64,000 nt of DNA from Monomorium pharaonis (taxonomy: Eukaryota > Arthropoda > Insecta > Hymenoptera > Formicidae), in assembly GCF_013373865.1 (NCBI RefSeq), contig NC_050469.1, positions 24,230,046 to 24,294,045 on the forward strand. The letters run 5' to 3'. Under the pieces are notes generated by a model. The model saw only the letters and a program-made list of their open reading frames with translations. It made no database searches and had not been told where the DNA came from. Shown here in pieces: positions 46,221 through 60,297 of the stretch; position 1 is the first letter of the stretch; each line of letters begins with the position of its first letter. A program made the position numbers and the translations under genes.

Positions 46221-49200
46221 GAACCGTATTTGCACGGAATCTGATTGCACCGCGTCTTAAATATCGCGTTTTTCACGGGCTCCGTTTCTTCGACCCGCCT
46301 TCGATCGAAATTCGCGATACGTTTCTTTTGATTTCGCGCTGCGTTTCGTATAGCGCGAAATTCTCATTAGCGCATCAGCACACGATAAACGCGACTCGCA
46401 ATTAATTATATTTCACCGGGCGGATAGTCTGACCCACGGCACTGAAAAAAAAAAAACGCTGACGGGTTTCACGAGGGAACGCTCGTGCGATGGAATTATA
46501 CGGACGTGTGCCCGTTGCGTGTCGCGTACGATGTAAATGAGAGATTCGCGACGAACGTTCACCGCGGGACAATGCAAATAATCTCGCGATAAATACGTGA
46601 TACTATATGCACTTTCCGTTGTGTTTTTTCTTTATTTATCATTTTAAAAATATTCAAGAATCCTGTTGGAAAATGAAACAGTTGTAAAATTGGAAACAGT
46701 TACATATTTTATGTTAAAAATTTCGAGGTTTTTGAATTAATACGTAAAAATACTCAAGGTGTGCTTTACACTTTATATTTACTTTTCACTTAATTACTAT
46801 ATTTTTTTCTTTACATCCGCTTCAATTACGCAAAATTATCTCTTCTAAATTTTACTGATTGGATAATATATGAATAGGCTAATATAGTAATTAATTATTT
46901 GACTTTTTTGATTTTTAATTATATTTGTAACTTTTTTCTGCTTACGTCATTTAATACATTTGCTGCCGATCTTCCGGCAGATTTTTCTTGAAGCATCGTG
47001 TAGAAGATCGTGTGGCGCGAGAAACCCGGCAGATTATTCGACACAGCCTCCACGAGCTTTTTTTCTCTTTCTTTCTCTCTTCATTCAAAGAGACTTCATT
47101 GTCGAGTTTGACGCATCTTGCGTTATATAGAGCAGGTGCGCGGTTTACCTGCCGCGGGCGGTGCTGCTTTTTCTTTTTCTCTACCTTGCTGCCTTTGCGA
47201 TCATCGTATCTCCGCTCTCATTTCGTTTTCTTCCATAGAATCTTCCTTACCACGGGAATTAATACCGCACATAAATAAAACGTTTACACGTGAATACGTC
47301 TCGGATTATCGTTACGATGCAACAGCGCGATATGAACGAGAGTCAATTTAATTCACCGCAAAATCTCGTAGCACATCTGAAATAAATTTTCTGTTCAGTT
47401 TAAACTCTTTTTAGATCTTCTGTATTATTATTTTTTATTTTTTTATAAATTTTATATATATATATAAATTTTTAGATTTATTTTTATTTTTTAATTATAT
47501 ATTTATATACATATAATTTAGAGCAAAATTTTTTGTATTTCTTCTTTTTCCCTTTGGTATTTTAACGATATTGTTATCTTGTATTATTATTTTATGTTTA
47601 CTTTAAAGTTACAAAAATTGTAGGAGGTTTAAAATTATTATTTTCTAGAAATGAGGTTACACACAGAACTTTACACATACTGGTATTGCCGCGAAGTTAT
47701 GTAATGGTGACCGTGGTCGATAAACCTCTCGGAAAGTAATCTAACTCTTCTTACAACTTCCTGCGACCTTTATAAACGTTCCGTTCGGTTTTTTCGGAGG
47801 AAAACTGTCCGGAATCCGTATTTATTTGAACCGGTCCGGACTACCAGCAGCGGCGCAATTGTTCAAAATGGACGCTAAAAGACTTGCTTTTGCTTCTCAT
47901 CCTCCTTATTCTCCTTAGGGAGACTAGTAGAGAAGAATAAATTACCGACAAAAAAAATGGCGTGATTTATCTCGCTTGCATCTTATAAAAGTAATTGTTG
48001 TTTTCATTTCGATGATTAAAAAAAAGACTCGCCTTCGGGACATGATTCATTTTTCTTTATTATGCAAAATATTATTTTAGTGACATACAAGACACATAAA
48101 AATAATTTATTGAGTAAAACATAAAATATAAATAAAATTTTTATTCTGTAAAAGAGTAACATAAAATACTAATAAAACACTTAAGTATAAAATATTCAAG
48201 ACATAAAACTAACAAAACTTTGAAAAATATACTTATGTTGTACAGGATGCTCTAAGATTCTATTAAGAAGTGATTTCTGATATTAGTTCAAGATTTTATA
48301 TGACGTTCGAAACAGTTTAGTTTCAAAAATACAGGATGTCAAAGTTGAAGAAAAAATTTTGATTTGGTCAAAATTCTCGAAAACCACTTGGTTATTATTT
48401 TGAAAATACTATGTTTGCATATTTAAAGGACATGAAAATAATCTCTATATACATATATATGTACATAAATTAATAAAGTATAAAATTAATATCATATATG
48501 TAACAAATAATTCATATTTGAATGATTGAGATATCTTACATGTATTCCTCGAAATTTTGTTAATTAATTAAATGCCTACATCGAATCAATTCGTGAAAGC
48601 ATTTTCAGATCTGAAGATCAATTAATCAAACGAGAGATAATTCGACTGTAACATGACGGATCCCATGACGAATCATCGTCCCACGGCTGTAACGTCATAA
48701 CGGCGATAGGTCGTGGGTCAAATGATGAAACATTCGTCAGATGTGGGTAAAAACTAATTCGGCCTTCACGAGCCAAATCAGGAAGTACTCGTGTTCCGCA
48801 GCCCGCATTAAAAGAATCAAGGCTCAACATAGAAATCCAATAATCATTGTCTTCTCTTGCAATGAAACGGTTCGTTGGAAACGAAATGGATATAAAATTC
48901 ATTTTCCGTATGAGTCATAACTATCATGTGCGACATATCCAGAAGGGACGTAAAGGGGCCGTGTAAGTTTCGATTCGCAGCTCCCCTCTCTATTTATTCC
49001 GCTTCCTTAATTAAACGTTCTGATGTATAAGAAATCATAACCGCGAAAACAATTTACTCTTTAGTTTATAATACAATTCGATATCATTGAAGCGCTTCAG
49101 TTGTTCCACGAACAATATTATTGAAATTCAATATCGGTTCAGCAGAGGACATTGCGACTTTTTGCATAAAGCGAGTTCAAGAAAGTTTCGTGTAATTGTG

Positions 49201-52200
49201 AGTTTGTAAAAATAAATTTGCCGATATTTCTGCATCCGTGGAAATCGAAAGGAAGGGGAGAAAAAAAAGTAAGAAAGCAATATTTTCTCGTTGGTGCGGG
49301 GGCGGAACGACGAGCAGCCGACGTGAATTCTATCAACGAGCGACGTTGCAGCATATTCCGGGCTTCCACCCTCTAGGTAGAATCTAATCTTTCGTAGACA
49401 GGGGCGATCACGCTGCGCGACGGCGGAGGGTCGTAACACCCTCCGGTTTAAAATCTCGTAAGAGGAAAATGGAGAGAGATCCGAGGGTACTCGCGTCTGG
49501 TTTAATTGCCCGCTTGTCCTCGTCGTCGAATCCTGACATCTGCTACAATGTTGCTGCAAATGCTCCGATTAGCATAATCTAAGTTGAGCAATAACGAGCC
49601 TCAGGCTCGATTATTAACAGTCGGAATATTTTACGTTACCTGAAGCATATACATTATAAATGGCACACTCGAAAGCTTTGAATTTTAATTGAAAAATATA
49701 ATTGAAGGCTATCAATAACGAAATGACTCGATTATAGTAATTTAATTTAATCTCTTTTTTAAATATTAACTTATACTTTTTATCGAGGTAATTTAACTTA
49801 CAAAAATAACTTAATGCCAATGTATATCAAAGAGTAGTGAGAGATCTTGAAAATCAAAATTTATTGTGCATTTGATATTTTAATTCTATACATTTTATAT
49901 TTATATGCACACAATAATTTAATTAATTCTTATCAAGAAAAATTGATCTCAGATTCAAGTCGTAATATTAATATTATTTATTCTTGATATCACAGTGACA
50001 AGATATAGTAGTTGATTCAATTAGAATACTTAATTGAGCATAGTTAAAATCTCTTTTTATTAGCAGGTACCTCTCCCCTTGTCAAGCGATTTTATTACAC
50101 CATTCCTCACGCGGCGGTCAAGTTAATCCGCTCGCCTCGTCAGTATGCTCGCTCGGAGGTGCTTTAAGTCATCATTGTTACAACTGCATTCTGCGCGTAG
50201 GATTTCCAAGCGGAATGTTCGTGCCAGGCACGTTCGTGCTCTGCTTCTTCCTTCCTTTCTCTTTCCACGGCACTTTTCTTCTTCTTCTTCTTCTCTATTT
50301 CATTCTCCTAGTTATGCTTTGAAGTCGTCGTCTCGAGATTTGTCGTGGAAAACCGGCATGGTTTATTGCCACACGCACGCGCGTCGCGTATCTTTGCTTG
50401 CGAACAATTTTTCTACATGCAAATTACGTTTGTGAGATCTCGAGCTTTCTCACTGCAACTGTGCACCGAGGTTATCATATTTCTGTCTAGTTGGATTTTT
50501 CTACAAATTTATGGCAAATTTTTCATGATGAAAATTTGATTGTAAGTTAAAAATTTAAAAAAAAAGAACTAATTGGTTTTAATGCATATAAACAATCGAA
50601 TCGATTTATATGTATAGCGTTTTATGATATTTTTGGTATATTTAATTTTGGAAATTGTTATTTAATTAGATATTTTATTTACATGTTTCTGGCTTAATCA
50701 TATTTTATATTTTTTATAAAGTTATGACTAAAATGATAAAATATACATTATTCTGATTTTAAATATTATTTGCTGACAATATTATCAATTCAATCACTGC
50801 GCTTACAAGATATTAGATTTCATATTTTGCCATGATATATTCGTAATATCGATCCACGCCTGGATAAATATATCACTTTAGAATTTATCTAATCTTATCG
50901 TTAATGTATGTGTCCCATCAGTCGCGTCAGTTTACAACAGAGTTTGATAAATGTTATTCGATGGATCACGTCTCCAATCGTTTAATACATTCGATATATT
51001 TTGTCTTGTTTTTGAAATCTTTTCATTATCTTGTTTCTTTGATTCTTTGTTATTTTTATTACTTATTTGTTTAATTTATGATATTTAAAAAATCGAGATA
51101 TAAATGTGTACATTGACAATTCTATAATACGGCAATGTTTAAAGATAATTAATAATATTGAACATATTTTGATTTTGAAATCTTGGAAACGACATTAGAT
51201 GTCTATTATTTTTCTTTGTTAAAAATACGATAAACTCAATTTATTGAAAAAAGTAAGTTTTATCTTGAAAGATTGCTTCTATCATAAGTTACATACGAGA
51301 AAACTATAAAAAAGAGGCTAAACCAGGTTTCTTTTTTTTAGATGCTTTTTTTAACGCAATAATCTTGATTCTCAATTCTATTTCTAGACAGTTATGATAT
51401 GTGATAATTGTAGGAGAAAATTCTTCGAGAACTCTTCGAGAATCGTTTAACGGAAAAAATTGAGGTCCAGAAACGTCTGGTGCAGTCCTTTAAATGTTCC
51501 GAGAAAGCTCGACATAAGAGTCGTGGGAAGGCTTTTCACGGGACGTAATTTCGGCCGAGTGCCTTTGCGAATTGCCTCGGAAAGAGGCAACGAATGTTGC
51601 CATTCTGGCCGTTTGCCTGACCCGTTTGGATGGAGTATCGAATGGTCGACGTACACAAAAGGATGAGAAATTGAAATCTTTTTGTTCCTCCGCGGTAGGG
51701 ATACAGTACGAGACGCGAAAAGAAGATCGGCAACTCGCCACGGTGGCAATTTGTCGTTCTCATTAACGCACGCGATGCTTCTGTTTTTTGTCCTGTTAAT
51801 GATCTACGTTTTTCGGCATCTTCTGGAATAAATTGTTTATTTACAACTAAAAGTAGTTGCATTATTTTCTATAGTTTTCAATAGCCAGTTAATAAGCATT
51901 ATATATTACGTCATTTAAATGTATGAGAAGCAATGTATATTTTAAATTGTCACAGAGGGGAACAAGCCGAAACACGTATTTGCTTATTGACTTTCTCGAA
52001 CATCACGTCGTCGGTTTTCCCCGTGCCGACTGGGCGACGAAACGAACGAGAATAATTTCTCGCGGAAATCAGCTACGAGGAGCTGACGGGCGAAAGGGGA
52101 GTAGATTAACCCCGGGGACCACGTGTACACACCCTTACGGTTACTGTTGACTCAGGCTGCTCACCCAGGCAGGATGGTCGGTCGTAACTCGCGCGAGGGT

Positions 52201-54334
52201 CGATTCATATTATACGGCGCAGCAAGATACGACCGGACGTATACGTGGACACGATATTTTCTCTAATGCCTTCCTTGGCTTTGACAGTTATCAAATAGTA
52301 GGGTGTATTGATTATTTGAAAGCAAGAGCTAACAAGTCTTAAACACCGAAGATATCTTACAATTTCGAATTTAATTTTAATTATCAAACAATAATTCTGT
52401 GAAATATTTTGTTTTCAATATTACGGGGATTTATATTATACTTGTGTGCTTCAATTATTTCGCGAAGCTCGAATAATCAATGGCATGGATACGGCAATAA
52501 TTTAGCACGCGGATCTGCATTTTTATCATCTGACTCTTTCTCTTTCTTCTTCTTTCTTGATGGTGCTATCTCGATAAATTACTGCCGGCTGTCCCGACGT
52601 TAAAGAATTATTATGTGTTTACGCCCCTTCGTGGAGGTGCGATGCGTAGGATCATTTGAAATATCTTTTCGCTGTGAATAACATGTGACGCATTTGCGAT
52701 TTAGTATAAAAGTGTGCAGTTGTGTCTGTTCATTCTATTATTAAAAATCCTCAATGATAAAAATGTAATAATATCGTGACAAATTTCAGTCAAATTAATT
52801 TTTAATTATCGTTGGCATAAATGTAGTGAATAATCTAAATCTATGCATTCCATTATTACGTTGATTGAATGAAGACGTCATTATATTTAATTAAATTTAA
52901 ACACCGTCGATGTTGATTACACGTGTTATATATGAATAATTTTAAATAAAGAAATTAAATATATATTTGACGCGTGCATAACAATGACAGAATGGACAAC
53001 AAATTCGAGATCCACACTAAAGATTGAATCGGTCATTCGCGCGCGCAAATTTCTCAGTCACACGAGAAGATGGAAGTCGATATTTTATTTTTTTTTTTCT
53101 GTATTATACACGATCCATTTTATCGATTAAATTGATCTTATCGAGATGAGTAACCATAACCGTAGCTACGGGCTTAATATCTTCTCATCGACAGCGCAAG
53201 TTTTCCCGACGCCTAGAGCTCCCCTCGATGCATGGGTTATCGATGGCGTCGTTTCGTTGATATTCGAGGCCACGGTGTGCGTCGTCGGTGGAAAAGAATC
53301 TGATCGATATCAAGCGTGAATGCGACGCGCGCTCGACTGATTGGAATATTAATGAAGGGAATGGATGCGCGTTAAGGAACGGGGGATTATCCGTGGAACT
53401 TCAGCGAAGTTCTACCCACAATATTGTCGATCGTATCCTGCACAGTCTTCACCACGCACGTATATTTCAATTGCGTCTTTACGCGCAAAGTAAAAACGTA
53501 TATAATATTCTTAAAAAATTTTTTAGTATTCAAAATTTTTACTTTTCTGTACTTTAAATTCATAAGTTGAAGAATATTAAAACTGATAAATATTAGAATA
53601 ATGTCTGCTATTTGTAGGAATTAATTAAACTTACTGATCTTATTTTAGGTTTTCTTCATTCTCTCTCTTTTTTATGTTTACTATATATAATTAATTTTAT
53701 TAACAAATTCTATTTTTATACATTAAAAATATTTTCTGTGCTTGCTAAAGTCAATTTTTGAGGTAATAACGGGATACATTTATAATCTACAAATCATATT
53801 GCAACGTTTAACAGGGTATAATTTCATAACATTTATATCGCTATCAATGACCCATAAATCATCAAGAAATGACAGTTTGCTGTTACAAGATGAAATTTCA
53901 ATAATTAATGCGCGGCGGCCCCGAGGAATAACGATTTTGTCGGTAGCAGTCGTCGACGTACCCACAAGTTCCCGCAGCATGCATCCTATATACGTACGGT
54001 ATGTATATTACGTACTGGTAGTAAAATCTCAAAAGTCTCTCGCCGACTTACTATACGATGCGGCTCAACAGTTGAACGCTTACCAGCTGCAATCTCTTTC
54101 TCTCCTCGCTGTCTCGAAAGTATTTATTGCCGCGCATACGACCAGCGTATACTCTACGCTGCTTCTCGAGTGCTAACTTCTGGATTCTGGATCTTTTATT
54201 TAATATTCGCGAATATCGCGCCGAAAGATATGGTAACATATGATTGAAACGCGGCATCGTTAATCTCTCCTCTAGATGGTATTCTTTGATCGACAAAACA
54301 ACGAAGCTCTACACAAACATATGGAGTATTCTTC

Positions 54335-54540
54335 TACGAAGAACATTTTATAATAAAAATTACTATAGCAAACTATAAGAACGGACCAAGGAATAAATTA
54401 TATAAATTTTTACTGTTTTTTGTTAAATTACCGTAGTATAATATTTATATTACTTGTGGGATAATTCTCTGAAATTTCTTCTCATGATCCGTAGGTGCCA
54501 TTCTTTATTAATAATTTTGATACAAAATTTTTTCTGCACA
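54335..54540. mobile_element. MITE family C, copy 1
   Basis: 206 bp. Shares with the copy at 62747-62952 the blocks CGGACCAAGGAA, TTAAATTACCGTAGTAT-like, GGATAATTCTCTGAAATTTC-like and TGATCCGTAGGTGCCA-like, in the same order and spacing. Ends are TACGAAGAACATTTTATAAT and TACAAAATTTTTTCTGCACA, the latter mirroring the former imperfectly. Noncoding. Confidence 0.65.
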
Positions 54541-57500
54541 ATGTTTCGTGAGATATCTTCATCTAAAAATATATTTTTTTAAACAGAAAATTAATTCCTT
54601 ATTTTTAGAATTTTGACGTAACTGAGAGTGTTTCAGTTTCTCTTTGAAGATCCTTCTGAAAAATTGATCTCCTGAGAAAAAAAAATCCTTCGTGATATTC
54701 CGTCGCGTTTATAAATTTAAATTTCATGAATGCTGCATTGAAATCGCTTGTATTTCCGGTCAATCAAATTTTATCCCTTGCATGTGCACTGGCAAATATG
54801 TGACAATCCGCTTTCATCATTCTGCATCACGAATTTTCCCGTCACGCAAGTTATTATTATGCATAATAATGATATTTAAATTTAAATTAATCGAACGACG
54901 ATATCATATTTGCTTTGTAACGGTTTCATTGTTACTGCTTACAGTACGGACATTTGGGTTCATAAATTCTATCACGTATACACACGCTAGCAAATTTTTA
55001 TAAAATTGTCAGAGCGTTGAAAGAAAATTATTTCAATTATAATTTATAATAAATTATATCCAGCGTTGAAATAAATTTTCTTTTGTTTTTTACACAACTA
55101 TTGCGTGTAATTTAATTATGTGTATAAATACGATATGTTCCATCAACATTTTTCATGGTTTTTAAAATTTTTATTTCCTATCGATGTAGTGTAACTAATA
55201 TGAACAAAATTTTTATCTTTAATGAAGACTTAATTTTTAAAAAATATCTTATGATTTGCAATTAATTCCAAGATATGTTCCAAGTAATTTTGCGTCAAGA
55301 AATTGCAGAATAAAAAATTGTAACGTGCAATGTGTTTTGAAGACGAATTTCGGATATTCGTTGTTCTTGCCTACGTGGAAATTCTATCGAATTACCTCGA
55401 TTTCACGATTCGTCAATCTCCTTGCTGAAAGCGCGAGGGTTTAATTAACCGGAAATTCCATCTAAGGTAAATCGTGGATAATGGATATAGTGGATATCTG
55501 CCTGCCTTGAAATGCCTGTGGTTTGTTTAATTTTGGTTAGTTTACTGGCTGGCGTAATGATTTAATGAATGCTCAGTTATTTATACGCGTTACGTAAATT
55601 ATATTTGGTTTTATGAAACAGAGAGATCATATTAACTGTTGGGACCTTTCACTGTTAGTCTTTTTTCCCTTTTTTTATTTAATTTAGTCAAGTGCACCTT
55701 AACGTCATGCTTTCGTCGAGCCCAATGTCCAGAAAAATTTCAACAGTGTAAGTAAATTCCTAATAATTTCTGACGAAATATATGGCACAATTATACGGTC
55801 TTACTACAGATTAAAAATTCTGCATTTATTACGACACGGTTCTCGTAACCTTAGTACTGAGAGCTACAACGCAGGAGTTGAAATATTGCTAATGAAGTTT
55901 TTACAAAGATTACATTTTATATCACTTTTGTTTAGTCATTGCTGACATTTTCAATTTCTTATTTGCATAAGAAGAATCTTTAAAGAAAAATATTGTGAGG
56001 GAAATTTTATTATTAGAAAATTTATATTTCTTCTTTGATTATGACAATCAGATTCTGGAATTAAAGTTAAAAAATCTACACTGGAAATCGAATGATGCAA
56101 TTAACTGTATACATGAGCAAAGGACGCTCCAATGTGAGAAATAAAGTTACCGAAAACGGGTGCGTGCAGATTAATTATATTATTATTATCCAGTTAATGA
56201 GCTTCCCTGCCTGAACATCTTATTGTCAGAGACTGTTCGCGCTTCTCAACGGCTGGCGTACAAAAAATTTATGAATGAGCTTAAATACGTCAGTCCGGAA
56301 GAATGATGTTTTTGCAACTGAGTCATTCAAATTCCTACTGGCTGTGTCTGTCTGTATGGCGTATTTGTTCCCTCGGCGAGGCGTCTCGGACACTTGAAAG
56401 AAAGAAATAACTGCGGCAAGCAAGGCCTCTTTGAAACCGGAGAAACGTCCAGCTTCCCGGGGAAGTGCATTAGCTCGGTTATCAACGGGTCCTCATGACC
56501 TGGAGAGACGAGGACCGGGAGACTTTCTTTCGCTCGGGAAACTTCCGAAATTCTGAACAGACCACTCGTTTGTTTCCACTTCGAAACTTCTTCGTGCGGG
56601 TAGGATGCGCGCAATCTTAAAGTAAAGTAACGAACCACGTAAGGAAACCGTCCGTAAAAGGTACGCACGCCGCCACTTGAGGACACTCGAGACGTCGCGT
56701 TCTCCCGTTCCAAAACGCGTGTAAGAAAAAAGATAAGAGTAAACCGTACCGGTTTCTCTTATCGCTGAGTAATTAAGTAGCTGTGAGCAGTCTTCTTGTG
56801 GACACGGCGTAAATATTAATGCTTCGGGAATAATTAATACGTTGCATGTGTTAATACAGGCGTTCCTATTGCAAAAATGCATAAAGACTTTCGACATCGG
56901 TATTAATTATCAGCTCTTGCGTTTTTTTTTTTAATTATCTTATTTCAATTTAACGTTTAAATCTTTGCGGTTTCGTAATTTGTTCATGGGTTATGTTTTT
57001 TTTTATATTAATGTATTGAAAAACAAATGCACATACAAAAACAACTTATATTGCCATAATTCTAAATTACCCTGCAAAACTTATGGATTTTTAGCAATTT
57101 ATTTAGGCATATTAAGTTTTTTATTATCATTACACTATTATTTATCGTTACGCTGCAGTATCACTATATCGATTAAGAACGTAAGGCAAAGTCGATACAA
57201 GAGTCGTTTAGCACCGTATTGAGTTACCGGAGGAATGCAGGCGGGCAGAGACAGGATAAAAACGTTCACCCTAAGAGGAGAGAGAGAGAAAGAGAGATCG
57301 TGAGAAGGAGATAAAAAGCCGACGGAAACAGCACGGAATCGATACGGCAATGGCACGTCATCGCCATATGAGGGCCACTGCAACGATTTTTATGAATGCA
57401 ATCCCTATGTTCCTTCGGAGGACGTGACAGCCGAGAGGCAGCGTCAGGTCTGTCCGCCCTGGATGCGATTTTAATGGAACATCTATCTTGATTATACACG

Positions 57501-60278
57501 ACGCCTCTCGATCAATGCTTCGGCGACATTTGAAATATCGCTAGATTCCTTATTCGTTTCCGTATCACTGATGCGTTTCTTAGATTACAAAAGTTGGGAG
57601 GGTCCTTACGCTGTGATCGGTTCGACCGTGAAAGAGAGCGAGAAGTTGAAACATACACTTTTGCTTGAAGGCCATTTTCTTTGATTATTTATTTATAGAA
57701 ATAAACGACGGTTATTATAACAGTTATATTATTTTTATATATTATAGACATTTAAAATGCGCAAATATTTATAAACAAATCTAAAATTTGGCTGCCTTTT
57801 ATTTGTACTGAAAATGATCCAAGCTTGAAATTCAATAGATTACCTTCGTTTTCAATTCTTTAATTTTATTTGCGCGCTATTTACCGCGCGTGACCGCACA
57901 CACTCTGCGTTGTTTGTGTTTTTATTACAGTTTATGCTCTTGGATCAATAATTGTTTATTAATTTTGAAATAATGATAAACTGTCCAACAAAGATTGTGT
58001 ACTCTTTTCTCAACGTTAAACGTGATTGCAAGAAGTACACGTGGAAAAATCGCTCGAGGTCGTACGCTCACTCAGCATTGAGCGAAGCGTATACGAAGGG
58101 TTAAAATAATATCCGCGCATATGTCGTATCCGCGCATTATACCATGCGCATTCGTACAGGATTGCATTTTAACGACTCCCGCGATCTTTATGCGAATGAA
58201 TGCCGGGGCGCCATCAATAATTTAAGGGTGGACGGAGCGCTCACGCGCAAACAAAAGGTAACACGGAATATGCATCCGGTAGGTATGCGTCCGCGTGGGG
58301 TTTCCATTTCCTACGCGGTTATTTGCGAATGTCGTTGATCGTTCAACGGGATGCGTTTGATATATGTCATGAAATGAAAATGCGGACGAACGCGAATATT
58401 TTCCGTCGCATCACGATGCACTACTATAAAAAAAAAGGATTGCATTTCATGCTCGTATTGGGTTACATGCCCATTTAGTAAACGGATACTGTTTATAACA
58501 GCATGTTATTCTTGTATAAAATGAGGGGGCATTGATACATAGGAAAATTTATATTCAACATATAAAATCGAGAGGGCAAACTATTGCGTAAGTTTAAAAA
58601 AAGTCGTGTTTTTTATCTTAAAAAATGAAAAACAATGGAATAGAATTTTAATAATGATACAGAATTAAAATATCTTTTTTAATAGATATATTATTCGATT
58701 TCAAATATTTAAGGCGATTTGTTATAATTTTTTCATGCAATTACTCCGGTGTGAATTATAACTATTTATTATATGGAAAAGTATTTCATACTAGTTGCAT
58801 GAAATGGCATTTTAATCGGGGCTGTTGTCAATCTTTCATATGCCGTTTCAAGTAACTAATCACATCAATTTCGATCTGAGTCAAGATCTAGAAAGAAAGA
58901 ACATGAAAAAAAAAACGCTCTGCAAAACTGTCCTATGCAACCATATTGACAAGAAAAATCTTTGCTATTCTTTTCGCTACCAGGGAAAATAAAACATTTA
59001 GATAAACGAATGAAAAATATATGAGAATATATGTTAGAATTTCATGTCCTTAACATAATTATATCAAATACTTTATTTATTCAATAAATGATAAAAACCT
59101 AAAAATGTTCAAATTAATATTCGTTAGAAATACTTACACAAAATGTGATTTAAATGCTTTTGTTCGTTGATTATAATTCTCGAAATGACTGCCAGAGAAA
59201 TCAGCAAATCTTACGCGTTGATTTTATGGATCATAAATTACTACGAACTAAAAAGCGCAATTGACGGCATTAAACAATTCTAACAATACCTTTTAATAAT
59301 AGAATGGTATAGCTATTGAATGATAGATTATATAGCATTAGTATTAACACGTAAATTTTATATCCAAAGAAATAACTGCTCTTAATTAATATTCACAAAA
59401 TTTTCATATATTGTATTTCACACTTTTATTGACAAAATATTTATAATTTAGACCTTTAACACAAATAATCTAATTATTAATTTTAACATGACAGAATTGC
59501 ACTGTCTGCTGTTCAGTAGCATAACCATGAATAGCTTAGCGCTTAGAGTACTTAATAGTGATTTAAGGTAGAAAAAATAAAATATATAAAGGTTGCACAT
59601 AAAATTTACATACATTACCATTCTATGGTTAATAAAATTTACACACATACAAAGATTATAACATAAATTATAATATAAGTTATGATATAACCCCCCGCTG
59701 TAAATTTATAATTATGATTTTTTTACCGATAATTTAAAACAATAATTTAACCATTTTTATTATACAGAACATAGAATATATTATATTTTATTTCATATTT
59801 ATCTGCTGCAGACGAAGCAACAGGCTATTTTTCTGGGTATTTAAACATCGATTTAACCAAGTAAAAGTGCCTACAAAACATCCTTGATCCTTGATCCTTG
59901 ATCTTTTCAAGGATTCTTTTTTTTCTTTTTTTCTTCTTTCGTGCGAGTCAAGCCGTGCAAAATTCGCGACGAGAGACGACAATGCGTGTAATACAACACA
60001 CAGTATACGTGGGTGGTCGTCGGAACACTTGAGAAGCCCTTAAAACAACTGCTTATAGAATACTGTAAGTTTTCTGTAGAGCACAACTTCCTTTTTCGAA
60101 GCTATAATAGATCAGATATACACTAAGTTAGACATTTTAGGATTTTATTCATTGTTTTATTCACTGAAAAAAATAATAAATGTTAAAGATAAATAAATGG
60201 AAAATATAACCGCTGGATCTCATTTATAAAGCGTAGTCTTAATATTATTGACTTTATTTAAGTCACACCATTTAAAGC

Positions 60279-60297
60279 ACACACACACACACACACA
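60279..60297. repeat. (AC)n microsatellite
   Basis: Nine AC units. Confidence 0.9.

Noticed and set aside
48240..48360. TACAGGATG words resembling degraded CAGGGTGTCC transposon ends
   Set aside because: Both copies face the same way and the matches are short, so no element boundary can be defined.
59879..59906. CTTGATC heptamer repeated three times
   Set aside because: A trivial short tandem repeat with no wider pattern.
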